This document shows positions 52,503 to 63,766 of a DNA stretch of 64,000 nt, piece by piece; the stretch's first letter is position 1; every line of letters starts with the position of its first letter. The notes beneath the pieces are model-generated. The model searched no databases and was not told the origin of the DNA. It saw only the letters and a program-made list of their open reading frames with translations. The position numbers and the translations under genes are program-made. The stretch is from Acidobacteriota bacterium (GTDB lineage: Bacteria; Acidobacteriota; Thermoanaerobaculia; Thermoanaerobaculales; Thermoanaerobaculaceae): assembly GCA_016213675.1 (NCBI GenBank), contig JACQZW010000021.1, positions 1-64,000 of the forward strand. Reading direction: 5' to 3'.

Positions 52503-54425
52503 TCACGGCGCTGCGACGGCCGGCAGTCCGGCAGGTCCTTCGACCTCGTACACGCGGATCTCCGGTACCACCCCGCCGTACGGACTGTCGACGAACGCCC
52601 GAGAGCGGGCGACCTCGCGCAGGCCGGGGATCGCGCCGCCGAAGGTGAGCCTGGCCGCCACGGTCCGCGCGTAGGCGCCGAGGTCGACGCGTCCGTCGGT
52701 GGTGACGTAGCGCCCCGGATCGACGCCGGCCAACGCGGCGCGCGGCCGGATCGAGGCGAGCTCCGGCGTCACCACGACGTGGCTCACCCCGCGGGCGCGG
52801 AGGAGCTCGAGCGCCGCGCCGTCGTCCTCGAGGAAGAAGAACCGCATCCCGCCGGCGAACCCCGGCTGGCCGACGGTGAGCATCGGCGACAGCACCACCG
52901 GGCGCTCGGCGTACCACACGATCCAGTGGCCCATGTACCACGGGGCGAGGACTGCGCCGCCGGCCGCGCTCGCGCGGATCCGGCAAGCGAGCGCGTCGAT
53001 CTCGAGCCGCTGCACGAGGGCGCCACGGTCGAGCAGGCTGTGCCGCTCGAAGCCGGGCACGGCGACGTAGGCGGGGATCGCCGGGATCAGCGCGACCGCG
53101 AGCGCGGCGGCGCGCCAGCGCGGCGCGAGCGCCGCCAGGGCGAGGCCCGAGGCAGCGGCAAGTGCGAGCGCCGCGCTGTACGTGAAGCGCGAGTGGGCCA
53201 CGGCGAGCGCGAGGGTGATCGCGACCCAGGGCGCGAGGATCGCCGCGCCCCGCCGATCACCGCGTCCGAACAACGCGATGCCGAGCCCAACTACGACCAG
53301 CACGGGAATGAGCCCCAGCCGGACCAGCAGCGGTCGCGGGTCGGCCGTGCCGAACAGCGCGGTGAGCGGCTGCGTCTCGGCGACCAGCGCGAGGATGTCG
53401 GCATCGCCGGCGGCGTAGCGGAGCCCGCGCACGCACGCCCCGACCGAGGGCGGGGCGAGCGGCACGAGGGCGACCGCCGCGAGCGCGCCGATCGCGAGCG
53501 GGAGCCGCGCGACCCGGCCGGGACGCCGGCCGACCACGGCGATCGCCGCGCCGGCGAGCGCCGTCCCGACCAGCGCCGTCTCGTGCAGCCACGACAGCCC
53601 CTCGAACGTGAACCCCTCGACGCGGGTCCAGACGCTGCCCAAGACGAACGGCAGGATCGCGATCGCGGCCGCGCCGGCGCCGACCGCCACGGCGCCGCCC
53701 ACCGCGGGCGCCCGGTCGCGGGCGCCGAGCGCCGCGGCGAGCGCGGCCGCGATCACGATGCCGCACTGCAGCTCCGCGCCGGCCCAGCCGAGCGTGCCCA
53801 TGACGAGCGACGCGGCCAGCAGCGCCGCGACGCGCGGGCGAGCCTGCTCGCCGGCGCCCGTCGCGGCCTGGACGATCGCGAGGATCGACAGCAGCACCGC
53901 GAGCTCGAAGAACGGGTCGTGGTCGAGGACGCCGGCCATCGTGTAGCGGACGACGCCGGGGAGGACGGCCGCGACGGCGGCACTCACCAGCGCGGCGGTC
54001 GTGTCACGGAGCCGCCGGACGATCGCGTAGACGACGCCGACCTGCACGACGCCCAGGAGGACCGGGAGCAGCGCGCCGATGATCTCCAGCGCCGCGCGCG
54101 GCGAGGCTCGCCAGGGCAGCGCCAGCGTGGCGAGCAGCCAGTCGAACAGCGGCGGCCAACTGATCCGGCCGCCCGCCGGCGCGTCGAGGAAGCGGTCGGT
54201 CTGCGGGACCGCGGGCCAGCCCGCGACGGTCTGCGCCGCGCGGTGGAGGTGGTAGGTGGCGTCCGGCCCGTCGAGGTAGACCGCGCGGTCGCGGAACACC
54301 GACGGCGCCGTCGCGGCGCGCAGCACCAGCGCGAGGCCGAGGACCAGCAGGAGCGTCCGGCGCGCCCGCGCCCGCCCCGCCCCGCCGGTGTCGTCCGCCC
54401 GCATCGCCGATCTCGCCGTCGCCAT
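52503..54425 (-). CDS. STT3/PglB-like oligosaccharyltransferase-type membrane protein
   Basis: 640 residues, about twelve helices followed by a soluble C-terminal domain of about 150 residues. The first loop has DGPDATYHLHRA, like the DxD-type metal site of STT3 proteins, and the second a DHDPFFE motif in the expected place. WYMGHWIVWYAERP takes the position of the WWDYG motif but differs from it. Such proteins transfer lipid-linked oligosaccharides to proteins. The altered signature makes activity uncertain; it could be a related GT-C enzyme. Confidence 0.78.
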   Translation of the reverse strand: MATARSAMRADDTGGAGRARARRTLLLVLGLALVLRAATAPSVFRDRAVYLDGPDATYHLHRAAQTVAGWPAVPQTDRFLDAPAGGRISWPPLFDWLLATLALPWRASPRAALEIIGALLPVLLGVVQVGVVYAIVRRLRDTTAALVSAAVAAVLPGVVRYTMAGVLDHDPFFELAVLLSILAIVQAATGAGEQARPRVAALLAASLVMGTLGWAGAELQCGIVIAAALAAALGARDRAPAVGGAVAVGAGAAAIAILPFVLGSVWTRVEGFTFEGLSWLHETALVGTALAGAAIAVVGRRPGRVARLPLAIGALAAVALVPLAPPSVGACVRGLRYAAGDADILALVAETQPLTALFGTADPRPLLVRLGLIPVLVVVGLGIALFGRGDRRGAAILAPWVAITLALAVAHSRFTYSAALALAAASGLALAALAPRWRAAALAVALIPAIPAYVAVPGFERHSLLDRGALVQRLEIDALACRIRASAAGGAVLAPWYMGHWIVWYAERPVVLSPMLTVGQPGFAGGMRFFFLEDDGAALELLRARGVSHVVVTPELASIRPRAALAGVDPGRYVTTDGRVDLGAYARTVAARLTFGGAIPGLREVARSRAFVDSPYGGVVPEIRVYEVEGPAGLPAVAAP

Positions 54426-54562
54426 CGACCTTCCGGCAAGGTTACACCCGCGCTCGCCTCGACAGCGTTGCGCGAAGCAAGTAGAATATCGGCGGCGCGG
54501 CCGACGTCCACCAAGGGCAGCACGGCCCGCGCCCGTCGCGCCAGCGGCGGATCACCCCGGGT

Positions 54563-54639
<77 letters not shown>

Positions 54640-55143
54640 TCTCCACCACACATGCTCTTCTGTACCGCCGGGGTCGCGAGTAGCGGGAGCGCCGCACGTG
54701 TGTGGGCGACCGCATCGCACAGCCTCCACCCGGCCCCCTCGGCTCCGGACGACAGCCGTGCAGCCCGCGTCGTGCCGCCCACCCAGCCACCGCACGGTGC
54801 GGGAGCGTCGCACGTGTGTGGGCGGCCGCATCGCACAGCCTCCAGCCGGCCCCCGCGGCTCCGGACGACAGCCGTGCAGCCCGCGTCGTGCCGCCCACCC
54901 AGCCACCGCACGGTGCGGGCGCGCCGCACGTGTGTGGGCGACCGCATCGCACAGCCTCCACCCGGCCCCCTCGGCGCCGTCCTGCTCGTGCGCCTGCTCG
55001 ACGGCACCCTGCGCGCCGAGCGTCCCGTCGTCCGATAGCGGACGAACTCCGTGCGATCCCGAACGATCGGCCGCCTGATTCGCGAGATTGCCTCTGCGAC
55101 ACCGGGTCGGTGCCTGGCACCTGGCTTGCTCTGTCCGGCGATC
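54640..55143. other. Non-coding region after tRNA-Pro, mostly tandem repeat
   Basis: 504 bases. 54683-54975 is the 116-bp tandem repeat described separately. The remaining 170 bases before the exporter operon show no clear gene, promoter or terminator. Several long frames cross the repeats, but none resembles a protein. Confidence 0.6.
54683..54975. repeat. 116-bp tandem repeat, about 2.5 copies
   Basis: The segment CGCACGTGTGTGGGCG recurs at 54694, 54810 and 54926, exactly 116 bases apart. Copies differ at only a few positions (for example GGCGAC/GGCGGC, CCACCC/CCAGCC). Each full copy ends with CCGCACGGTGCGGG, an interrupted palindrome. The third copy breaks off near 54975. It starts about 43 bases after tRNA-Pro. 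Confidence 0.9.
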
Positions 55144-56388
55144 ATGGACCGACCGCTCGACAGCCAGTACCTCAAGGACCGGCGCCGCAAGCGCATGATC
55201 GGCGGCGGCGCGGCACTCGCTGTGCTGGCCATTCTCTTGATCTGGGGCCCCGGGTGGATCAGACCGACGATCAGCCGCTCCCGCATCCGTACTGCCCGCG
55301 TCGAGGCCGGCCCGATCGAGGCGGTGATCACCGCGTCGGGGACGGTGGTGCCGGAGGTCGAGGAGGTGATCTCGAGCCCGATCGACGCCCGCGTCGTCCG
55401 CATCCTCGCGCGCGCCGGCGCCGTCCTCACGCCCGGGCAGCCCCTGGTCGAGCTCGACACCACCGAGGCGCGTCTCGCCGTCGAGCGTCTGGCCCAGAAC
55501 CTGGCGCTCAAGGAGAACCAGCGGTCCAGAACCACGCTCGACCTGGAGCGCAGCCTGAACGATCTCGACAGCCAGGCGAGGAGCAAGGAGCTGCAGCTCC
55601 AGTTCTACCAGTCGCAGCTCGCGCGCAACCGCCAGTTGTCCGCCGAGGGCCTGCTCTCCGTTGAGCAGCTCAGGCTGTCCGAGCTGACCGAGGCGCAGGC
55701 CGTCATCGAGCTGAAGCGGATCGAGAGCGAGCGTACCAACGCCAGGCAGTCGAACACGGCGATGCTCGACGGCCTGGCCCTCGAGATGGCCACGCTGCGC
55801 AACGAGCTGGAGGCCGCCCGCCGGCAGCTCGAGCTGGCCGCGCCGAGGTCCGACCGTACGGGGGTGCTGACGTGGGCGCTCACCGCCGAGGGGGCGACGA
55901 TCCGCAAGGGCGACGTGATCGCCCGCATCGCCGACCTCGGCTCGTTCCGCGTCGAAGCCACCGTGTCCGACGTCCACGCCCGCCGGCTGGCAGCCGGCCT
56001 CCCGGTCCAGGTGAAGGTCGGTGACGACACGCTCGGCGGCACCGTCGCCACCATCCTCCCGACCATCCAGAACGGCATTATCACCATGCAGGTGGCGCTC
56101 GCCGACTCCTCGAGCCGGCTCCTCCGCTCGAACATGCGGGTCGACGTGCTCGTCATCACCGGGCACAAGGACAGCGTCCTGCGCATCAAGAAGGGGCCGT
56201 TTGCCGACGGCGAGGGCGGGCGGCAGGCATTCGTCGTGCACGGGAAGCGCGCGGTCAGGACGCCGATCGAGCTGGGGCTGGCCAGCTTCGACGACTTCGA
56301 GGTCGTGCAGGGTCTCGCCCTCGGCGACGAGGTGATCATCTCGGACATGCGCGACTGGATCCACGTGCGGGAGATCCGCATCCGCTGA
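55144..56388 (+). CDS. Membrane fusion protein of a MacAB-type ABC exporter
   Basis: 414 residues. One N-terminal helix (18-36), then HlyD/MacA architecture: ITASGTVVPEVEEVISSPIDARVVRILARAGAVLTPGQPL (biotinyl-lipoyl-like half), a coiled coil (about 115-235), the second lipoyl half (AEGATIRKGDVIARIADL) and beta-barrel and membrane-proximal domains. It bridges the inner membrane transporter to an outer membrane exit. No ribosome-binding site is obvious; the ATG at 55144 gives the expected N-terminus. First gene of a five-gene group to 62261. Confidence 0.88.
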   Translation: MDRPLDSQYLKDRRRKRMIGGGAALAVLAILLIWGPGWIRPTISRSRIRTARVEAGPIEAVITASGTVVPEVEEVISSPIDARVVRILARAGAVLTPGQPLVELDTTEARLAVERLAQNLALKENQRSRTTLDLERSLNDLDSQARSKELQLQFYQSQLARNRQLSAEGLLSVEQLRLSELTEAQAVIELKRIESERTNARQSNTAMLDGLALEMATLRNELEAARRQLELAAPRSDRTGVLTWALTAEGATIRKGDVIARIADLGSFRVEATVSDVHARRLAAGLPVQVKVGDDTLGGTVATILPTIQNGIITMQVALADSSSRLLRSNMRVDVLVITGHKDSVLRIKKGPFADGEGGRQAFVVHGKRAVRTPIELGLASFDDFEVVQGLALGDEVIISDMRDWIHVREIRIR

Positions 56389-56434
56389 CCACGGGCCCGC
56401 GCGGCTCGTGCGGGACGAACTGCTGGAGGAACTG

Positions 56435-57099
<665 letters not shown>

Positions 57100-57100
<1 letters not shown>

Positions 57101-58335
57101 TGCTCAGGAACTACCTCAAGATCGCGATCAAGGTCCTGCTTCGCCGCAAGTTCTTCACCGTCGTCAGCCTCTTCGGGATCAGCTTCACGCTGGTCGTGCT
57201 CATGGTGGCGACCGCGGTGCTCGACCATGTGATCGCGCCGCTGCCGCCCGAGGTGCACCAGGACCGCACGGTGTCGATCACGCGCGCCAGCATGTACGGC
57301 GAGCACAGCCAGTGGACCGGCGGAGCCGGCTACCGTCTCCTCGACCGCTACGCGCGCGACCTGCCCGGCGCCGAGCGGATGTCGGTCTTCACCTCGCCGG
57401 ACCAGGTCTACTCCTACCCGAACGGCAACAAGGTCGGGGTGGCGCTGAAACGCACCGACGGCGAGTTCTGGCAGATCCTCCGCTTCGACTTCATCGAGGG
57501 CGCGCCGTACACCGCCGACGACGTTGAGTCGGCGCGGCCGGTCGCGGTGATCACGCGGACGACGCGGGAGCGGCTGCTCGTTGGCGCACCCGCGGTGGGC
57601 CGGACCGTCGAGGTCGACGGCCAGCGCTTCCACGTCGTCGGCGTGGTCGAAGACATCCCGCGCCTGCGCATGATCCCGTTCGGCGAGATGTGGGCCCCCT
57701 TCACCACCCTCAAGTCCGACTCGTACAAGACCGAGCTGCTGGGCGGCTTCAGCGCCATCGTCCTGGCGCGGGATCGCGCGGCGATACCCGGGATGCAGGA
57801 GGAGCTCCGCTCGCGGCTCGCCCGTGCCGAGCTGCCGGACCCGAAGCACTACACCACGCTGGTGGCGCCGCTGGAGTCGACGTTCGAGTCGCTGGCGCGC
57901 ACCGACATCAAGTCGGAGAGCAGCCATGCGGAGCGCCTGTGGCTGCTCATGATCGGCGGAGCGCTGCTGTTCATGCTGCTGCCGACGGTGAACCTGATCA
58001 ACCTGAACGTCAGCCGGATCATGGAGCGGGCCTCCGAGATCGGCGTGCGGAAGGCGTTCGGGGCCTCCTCGCGGACCCTGGTCGGGCAGTTCGTCGTCGA
58101 GAACCTGGTCCTCACCACCGTCGGCGCAGTGATCGGCTTTCTGGCGTCGCTCGTGGTCCTGCGCGCGATCAGCGCGAGCGGGGTGATCCCGTACGCGGAG
58201 TTCCACGTCAACTACCGGATCCTCCTCTACGGGATCGCCCTGACGCTCTTCTTTGGCTCGTTCTCGGGCGTCTACCCGGCCTGGCGGATGTCGCGCCTGA
58301 ACCCGGTCCAGGCATTGAAAGGAGCGGCCAGGTGA
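57100..58335 (+). CDS. MacB/FtsX-type ABC permease, first copy
   Basis: 411 residues: one N-terminal helix, a periplasmic domain of about 220 residues (MacB_PCD-like: MYGEHSQWTGGAGYRLLDRYARDLPG, RRTVEVDGQRFHVVGVVEDIP-like stretch) and three C-terminal helices of the FtsX domain with ERASEIGVRKAFGAS and LNPVQALKG at the end. Such permeases export peptides, lipids or toxins by mechanotransmission. Coupled to the second permease by GTGA. Confidence 0.9.
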
Positions 58336-59552
58336 TCCGCCACTACCTCAAGCTGATCTGGAACCGCAAGCGCTCCAACCTGCTCATCACCGTCGAGATC
58401 TTCTTCTCGTTCCTCGTCGTCTTCGCGGTCGTCGCCACCGCCGCCTACTTCGCGAACAACTACCGGCGGCCGCTCGGCTTCCGGATCGACGACGTGTGGG
58501 TGGTCAACGTCGACGCCAAGCTGCCGGAGTCGATGGTGAGCGAGGACGATGCTGTCGCCGTCGTCGAGACCAGACGGCAGCTTCACCTGGCGCTCCGGGA
58601 GCTGGCGGAGGTCCGGGAGCTGGCCGGCGCCTACACCGTGCCGTACGGCAACTCGCGGTGGATGAGCTCGACGAAGGTGGACGGGCGCTCGGTCGACTAC
58701 ACGATGAACGGGGTGACCGACGGCTTTGCCTCGGTGCTCGGGCTCTCGCTCGTCCGGGGGCGGTGGTTCGGCCGCGACGACGACGCGGCGAGCTGGGACC
58801 CGGTGGCGATCAACGAGCAGCTCGCTGCCGCGATCTTCGGCGCGGCCGACCCGATCGGCCGGACGTTCCCGCAGGAAGAGCCGGAGGCAGGCGGGAAGCA
58901 AAGGGAGTGGCGGGTGGTCGGCGTCTTCCGGGAGTACCGCCAGGACGGCGAGCTGGCTCTCCCTGAGAACTACATGATGATCCGGGCGCGGCCCGACAGC
59001 TTCGAGTCGGGCCCCGCGCTCGGTCGCCTGGCGATCAAGGTGCGGCCCGGGACCACGGCCGCCTTCGAGGAACGGCTGGTCCGGCACATGCAGGCGGTGG
59101 CCAAGAACTGGTCGTTCGAGGTCAAGCCGGCCGTCGAGATGCGCGCGGAGCGGCTGCGCAACACCCTGACGCCGCTCATCGCCGGAGGGATCGTCGCCGG
59201 GTTTCTCCTGCTCATGGTCGCGCTGGGCCTTACCGGGGTGGTGTGGCAGAGCGTGACGCAGCGGACCCGCGAGTTCGGGCTGCGCCGAGCCAAGGGCGCG
59301 GCGATCCCCGACATCCGCGCGCAGATCCTCGGCGAGTTGCTGGTCATGGCAACGATCGCCGTCCTGCTCGGGACCGCGATCGTGGTCCAGTTCCCGCTGC
59401 TCAAGCTGGTGGCCGGCGTGACGGCGGGCGTCTACGCGGCCAGCCTTGTCATCTCGGCACTGGGCATCTATCTTCTGATCCTGACATGCGCCTGGTACCC
59501 GAGCCGGATGGCGACGAGCATCCCACCGGCCGAGGCGTTGCACTACGAGTAG
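58332..59552 (+). CDS. MacB/FtsX-type ABC permease, second copy
   Basis: 406 residues with the same plan as its neighbour: N-terminal helix, periplasmic domain (DDVWVVNVDAKLPES, YGNSRWMSSTKVDGRSVDY, GRTFPQEEP) and FtsX helices with QRTREFGLRRAKGA and SIPPAEALHYE at the end. GTG start on the previous stop. Two different permeases with one ATPase suggest a heterodimeric transporter. Substrate unknown. Confidence 0.9.
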   Translation: MIRHYLKLIWNRKRSNLLITVEIFFSFLVVFAVVATAAYFANNYRRPLGFRIDDVWVVNVDAKLPESMVSEDDAVAVVETRRQLHLALRELAEVRELAGAYTVPYGNSRWMSSTKVDGRSVDYTMNGVTDGFASVLGLSLVRGRWFGRDDDAASWDPVAINEQLAAAIFGAADPIGRTFPQEEPEAGGKQREWRVVGVFREYRQDGELALPENYMMIRARPDSFESGPALGRLAIKVRPGTTAAFEERLVRHMQAVAKNWSFEVKPAVEMRAERLRNTLTPLIAGGIVAGFLLLMVALGLTGVVWQSVTQRTREFGLRRAKGAAIPDIRAQILGELLVMATIAVLLGTAIVVQFPLLKLVAGVTAGVYAASLVISALGIYLLILTCAWYPSRMATSIPPAEALHYE

Positions 59553-59589
59553 GCTTCTCCATGACCAGCTCCGCCGGCCTGGACAACGG

Positions 59590-60956
<1,367 letters not shown>

Positions 60957-60960
<4 letters not shown>

Positions 60961-62261
60961 CCCTCAGGCGCCGCTTCGCGCTCTACCTGGTGATCGTCCA
61001 CCTGGCAGCGGCCACACTGGCGGTCGCCTGGCTGCACGGGAAGGGCGCCTGGCTGCTGCTCGCGGAGGTGCTGCTGGTGTGCTCGCTGGCGGCCGGTTTC
61101 TTCCTCCTGCGCCGGTTGTTCGGCGCGTTCGTTTTCACCCGAGAGGCTTCTCAGTTGCTCGCGGACGGCGACTTCATGTCGCGGTTCCGCCCGGTCGGCC
61201 AGCCGGAGCTGGATCGCCTCGTCGAGCTGTACAACCGCATGAGCGACCGCCTGCGCACGGAGCGTGTGCGGCTCGAGGAGCAGCAGCAGTTCCTGACGAG
61301 GATCATGGCCGTCTCTCCGCTCGGCATCGTGCTGCTCTCCTTCGACGGCGAGGTCGCCTACGTCAACCCCGCCGGCGAGCGGCTGCTGCAACAGCCGGCG
61401 TCGGACTTGCTGGGGAAGCCTCTTCGCGAGGTCCCTGGCGCGCTCGCCGAGACGCTCGTCCGCCTGGGCGACGGCGACTCGACCGTGGTGCCGCTGTGGG
61501 GAGGCCGGCGCGCGCGCTGCCAGCGGGGCGCCTTCGTCGACCGCGGCTTCACCCGCAGCTTCATGGTCGTCGAGGAGCTGACCGAGGAGCTGCGGCAGTT
61601 CGAGCGCGCGGCCTACGGCAAGCTGATCAGGATGATGTCGCACGAGGTCAACAACTCGGTCGGCGCCTCCAACTCGCTGCTGCACTCGTGTCTGAACTAT
61701 GCCGCGGAGATCCCTCAGCAGCACCGCGCCGACTTCGAGTCGGCGATCTCCATCGCGATCGGCCGGACCGATCACCTCAACGCGTTCAGGTGCACGTTCG
61801 CCGACGTCATCCGCCTGCCGGCGCCGCGCCGCGAGCCGGCAGACGTCGGGGAGCTGCTCGCCCGCATCGAGCGCCTGACCCGCAGCCAGCGTGAGGAGCG
61901 GGGCATCGCGTGGGAGACGGTGGTCGAGGAGCCGATCCCGCCGATGCCGATGGACGTCGCGCAGATGGAGCAGGTGCTCGTCAACGTGGTCAAGAACGCA
62001 ATCGAGGCGATCGACCGGGACGGCCGCATCACGGTGAGGTTGGGGCGGCGCGACGGCCGGCCGGCGGTGGTCGTCGAGGACTCCGGCCCGGGCCTGTCGG
62101 CCGAGGCGCGGCAGAACCTGTTCACCCCGTTCTTCAGCACCAAGGAGCACGGCCAGGGGATCGGCCTGACGCTGGTCCAGGAGATCCTGAGCCAGCACCG
62201 CTTCCGCTACTCCCTCGACTCCCCGGAGGGCGGCCCCACCCGGTTCACGATCGTGTTCTAG
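60957..62261 (+). CDS. Sensor histidine kinase with HAMP and PAS-like regions
   Basis: 434 residues, GTG start. Two close N-terminal helices, HAMP-like linker (ELDRLVELYNRMSDRLRTERVRLEEQQQ), PAS-like domain (LGIVLLSFDGEVAYVNPAGERLL), HisKA box MMSHEVNNSVGA (H229) and HATPase (NVVKNAIEAID, DSGPGLS, HGQGIGLTLVQEIL). No periplasmic sensor domain of any size. It should phosphorylate the NtrC-type protein at 59590. Confidence 0.92.
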
Positions 62262-62368
62262 CCCCTAGGAAGTGGGCGTGCCGCTCCGTCCTTCCACTCG
62301 GCGCGCACGTCGTCGTAGACCGCCTGGACGAGGCGGTAGAGCGGCGTCGAGCACGGCTGCCGCAAGCG

Positions 62369-62650
62369 GTGCAGCTCCGGGACGAGTTTCCGGACGCCCG
62401 CGAGCGCGTCGTCGAGGGGTGCCGGGTGCGCCTGCGGCCGTTGCTGATGACCGCGCTGACGAGCTTCATCGGTCATCTGCCGATGGTCTACTCGACCGGC
62501 GCCGGCGCCGACATCCAGCGGCCGCTGACGGTGATCGTCATGGGCGGCATTGTCACCTCGACTCTGCTGACGCTGATCGTGCTGCCCGTGCTGTACGCCG
62601 CGGCAGAGGAACGCTTCCCCATGAGCGCTGCCGAGACGATTTACATGTGA
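62369..62650 (+). pseudogene. C-terminal fragment of a CusA/CzcA-type RND efflux pump
   Basis: About 93 codons that read EGCRVRLRPLLMTALTSFIGHLPM, then STGAGADIQRPLTVIVMGGIVTSTLLTLIVLPVLY. This is the conserved end of heavy-metal RND transporters (normally over 1000 residues), with the last helices only. No N-terminal part lies upstream, where the kinase gene ends instead. It looks like a deletion scar. Heavy-metal pumps and chromate genes often sit together on mobile DNA. Confidence 0.85.
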
Positions 62651-62664
62651 TTCATCGTGGCATG

Positions 62665-62697
62665 ATCATTGACATAGAATGATAGAGCTGTATCATG
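62665..62697 (+). promoter_or_regulatory. Predicted chrB promoter with inverted repeats
   Basis: TTGACA (62669-62674), 16 bases, TATCAT (62691-62696): a near-consensus sigma70 promoter. ATCATT-N7-AATGAT (62665-62683) is an inverted repeat over the -35 box, and CATGAT (62661-62666) pairs with ATCATG (62692-62697) across the whole promoter. Either could be an operator. The predicted start lies only about ten bases before the chrB ATG. Confidence 0.65.
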
Positions 62698-62713
62698 CGG
62701 ATCGAGGTGCCCC

Positions 62714-63706
62714 ATGCGGCGGGACGGTCGGCGATGGCTATTGCTGATTCACCAGGTGCCCTCCAGGCCGGCGTACCTGCGGGTCAGGATCTCGCGCCGG
62801 CTGCAGAAGGTCGGCGCGGTCGCGCTCAAGAGCACGGTGTACGTCCTCCCGGCCTCCGATGAGGCGCGCGAGGGGTTCCAGTGGATCGCCCAGGAGGTGA
62901 TCCGCGCGGGCGGCGAGGCCGCCGTTTGCGACACGCGGTTCCTTGACGGCATCGGTGACTCCGAGATCGAGGGGATGTTCCGGGCCGCCCGGCGGGCCGA
63001 TGCGCAGGCGATCGTCGCCGGCGGGCAGGCGCTCCTGCGCCAGCCGGCCAGGACGAAGAAAGGGCGGCCCTCGTTCGCCCGGTCGGTCGGAGCGCTCGAG
63101 AGGCGATTCCTGGCAGCGAGGGCAATCGACTTCTTCGGCGCTCCGGAGCTCGGCGCCGCCGAGCGGCTGATCGCGCAGCTCAGGGCTGGTCCGGCGGCGG
63201 GTGCATCCATCCCTTCAACTGGCACATGGCACAGGGCCGACCACCGCGGTCGCACCTGGGTCACGCGAGCGGGAATCCACGTCGACCGGGTCGCCAGCGC
63301 GTGGCTGATCAGGCGTTTCATCGACAGCGCCGCCGCCTTTAAGTTCGTCGATGCGAAGCGGTACCGGCGAGCTGCAGGGGAGATCCGGTTCGACATGTAC
63401 GAGGCCGAGCTCACCCACGAGGGATCCGCGTGCACGTTCGAGGTGATCGTCGATCGCTTCGGGGTCGACGTGCCTGGGCTTTCAGCGGTAGCGGAGATCG
63501 TGCACGACATCGACCTCCGGGACGAGCGGTACCACCGTCCCGAGACCGGGGGAGTCGCGGCGCTCATTGCAGGCATCTGCCAGGACGGCGTCGGCGACGA
63601 GGACCGACTCGCTCGCGGCACCGTGATCTTCGACGGTTTGCTCGCAGCCGCAGCAAAGCCCGGCGGCCGCAAGCGGTCCGGCCCGGAGAAGCGGAGGCAG
63701 TCATGA
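62714..63706 (+). CDS. chrB: ChrB, chromate resistance regulator/sensor protein
   Basis: 330 residues, usual size for ChrB. The N-terminal half (LLIHQVPSRPAYLRVRISRRLQKVGAVALKSTVYVLP) and the C-terminal half with HVDRVASAWLIRRFID and HEGSACTFEVIVDRFG are characteristic. ChrB senses chromate and controls chrA. The ATG at 62714 is used; chrA follows about 60 bases downstream. Confidence 0.92.
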   Translation: MRRDGRRWLLLIHQVPSRPAYLRVRISRRLQKVGAVALKSTVYVLPASDEAREGFQWIAQEVIRAGGEAAVCDTRFLDGIGDSEIEGMFRAARRADAQAIVAGGQALLRQPARTKKGRPSFARSVGALERRFLAARAIDFFGAPELGAAERLIAQLRAGPAAGASIPSTGTWHRADHRGRTWVTRAGIHVDRVASAWLIRRFIDSAAAFKFVDAKRYRRAAGEIRFDMYEAELTHEGSACTFEVIVDRFGVDVPGLSAVAEIVHDIDLRDERYHRPETGGVAALIAGICQDGVGDEDRLARGTVIFDGLLAAAAKPGGRKRSGPEKRRQS

Positions 63707-63766
63707 TCCGGCCTGATCGAATGTCGCGACGGCGTGGCGGCGAAGCTGGCGCCACGGGGGTGTCAC

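Larger units (their letters stand above)
62262..62713. other. Region between the kinase gene and chrB
   Basis: 452 bases. It contains a decayed RND-pump fragment (62369-62650), about 100 bases before it with no recognisable coding signal, and the chrB promoter (62669-62696). Confidence 0.6.

Noticed and set aside
62258..62476. Small minus-strand gene before chrB
   Set aside because: It is antisense to the RND fragment and has no recognisable domain.
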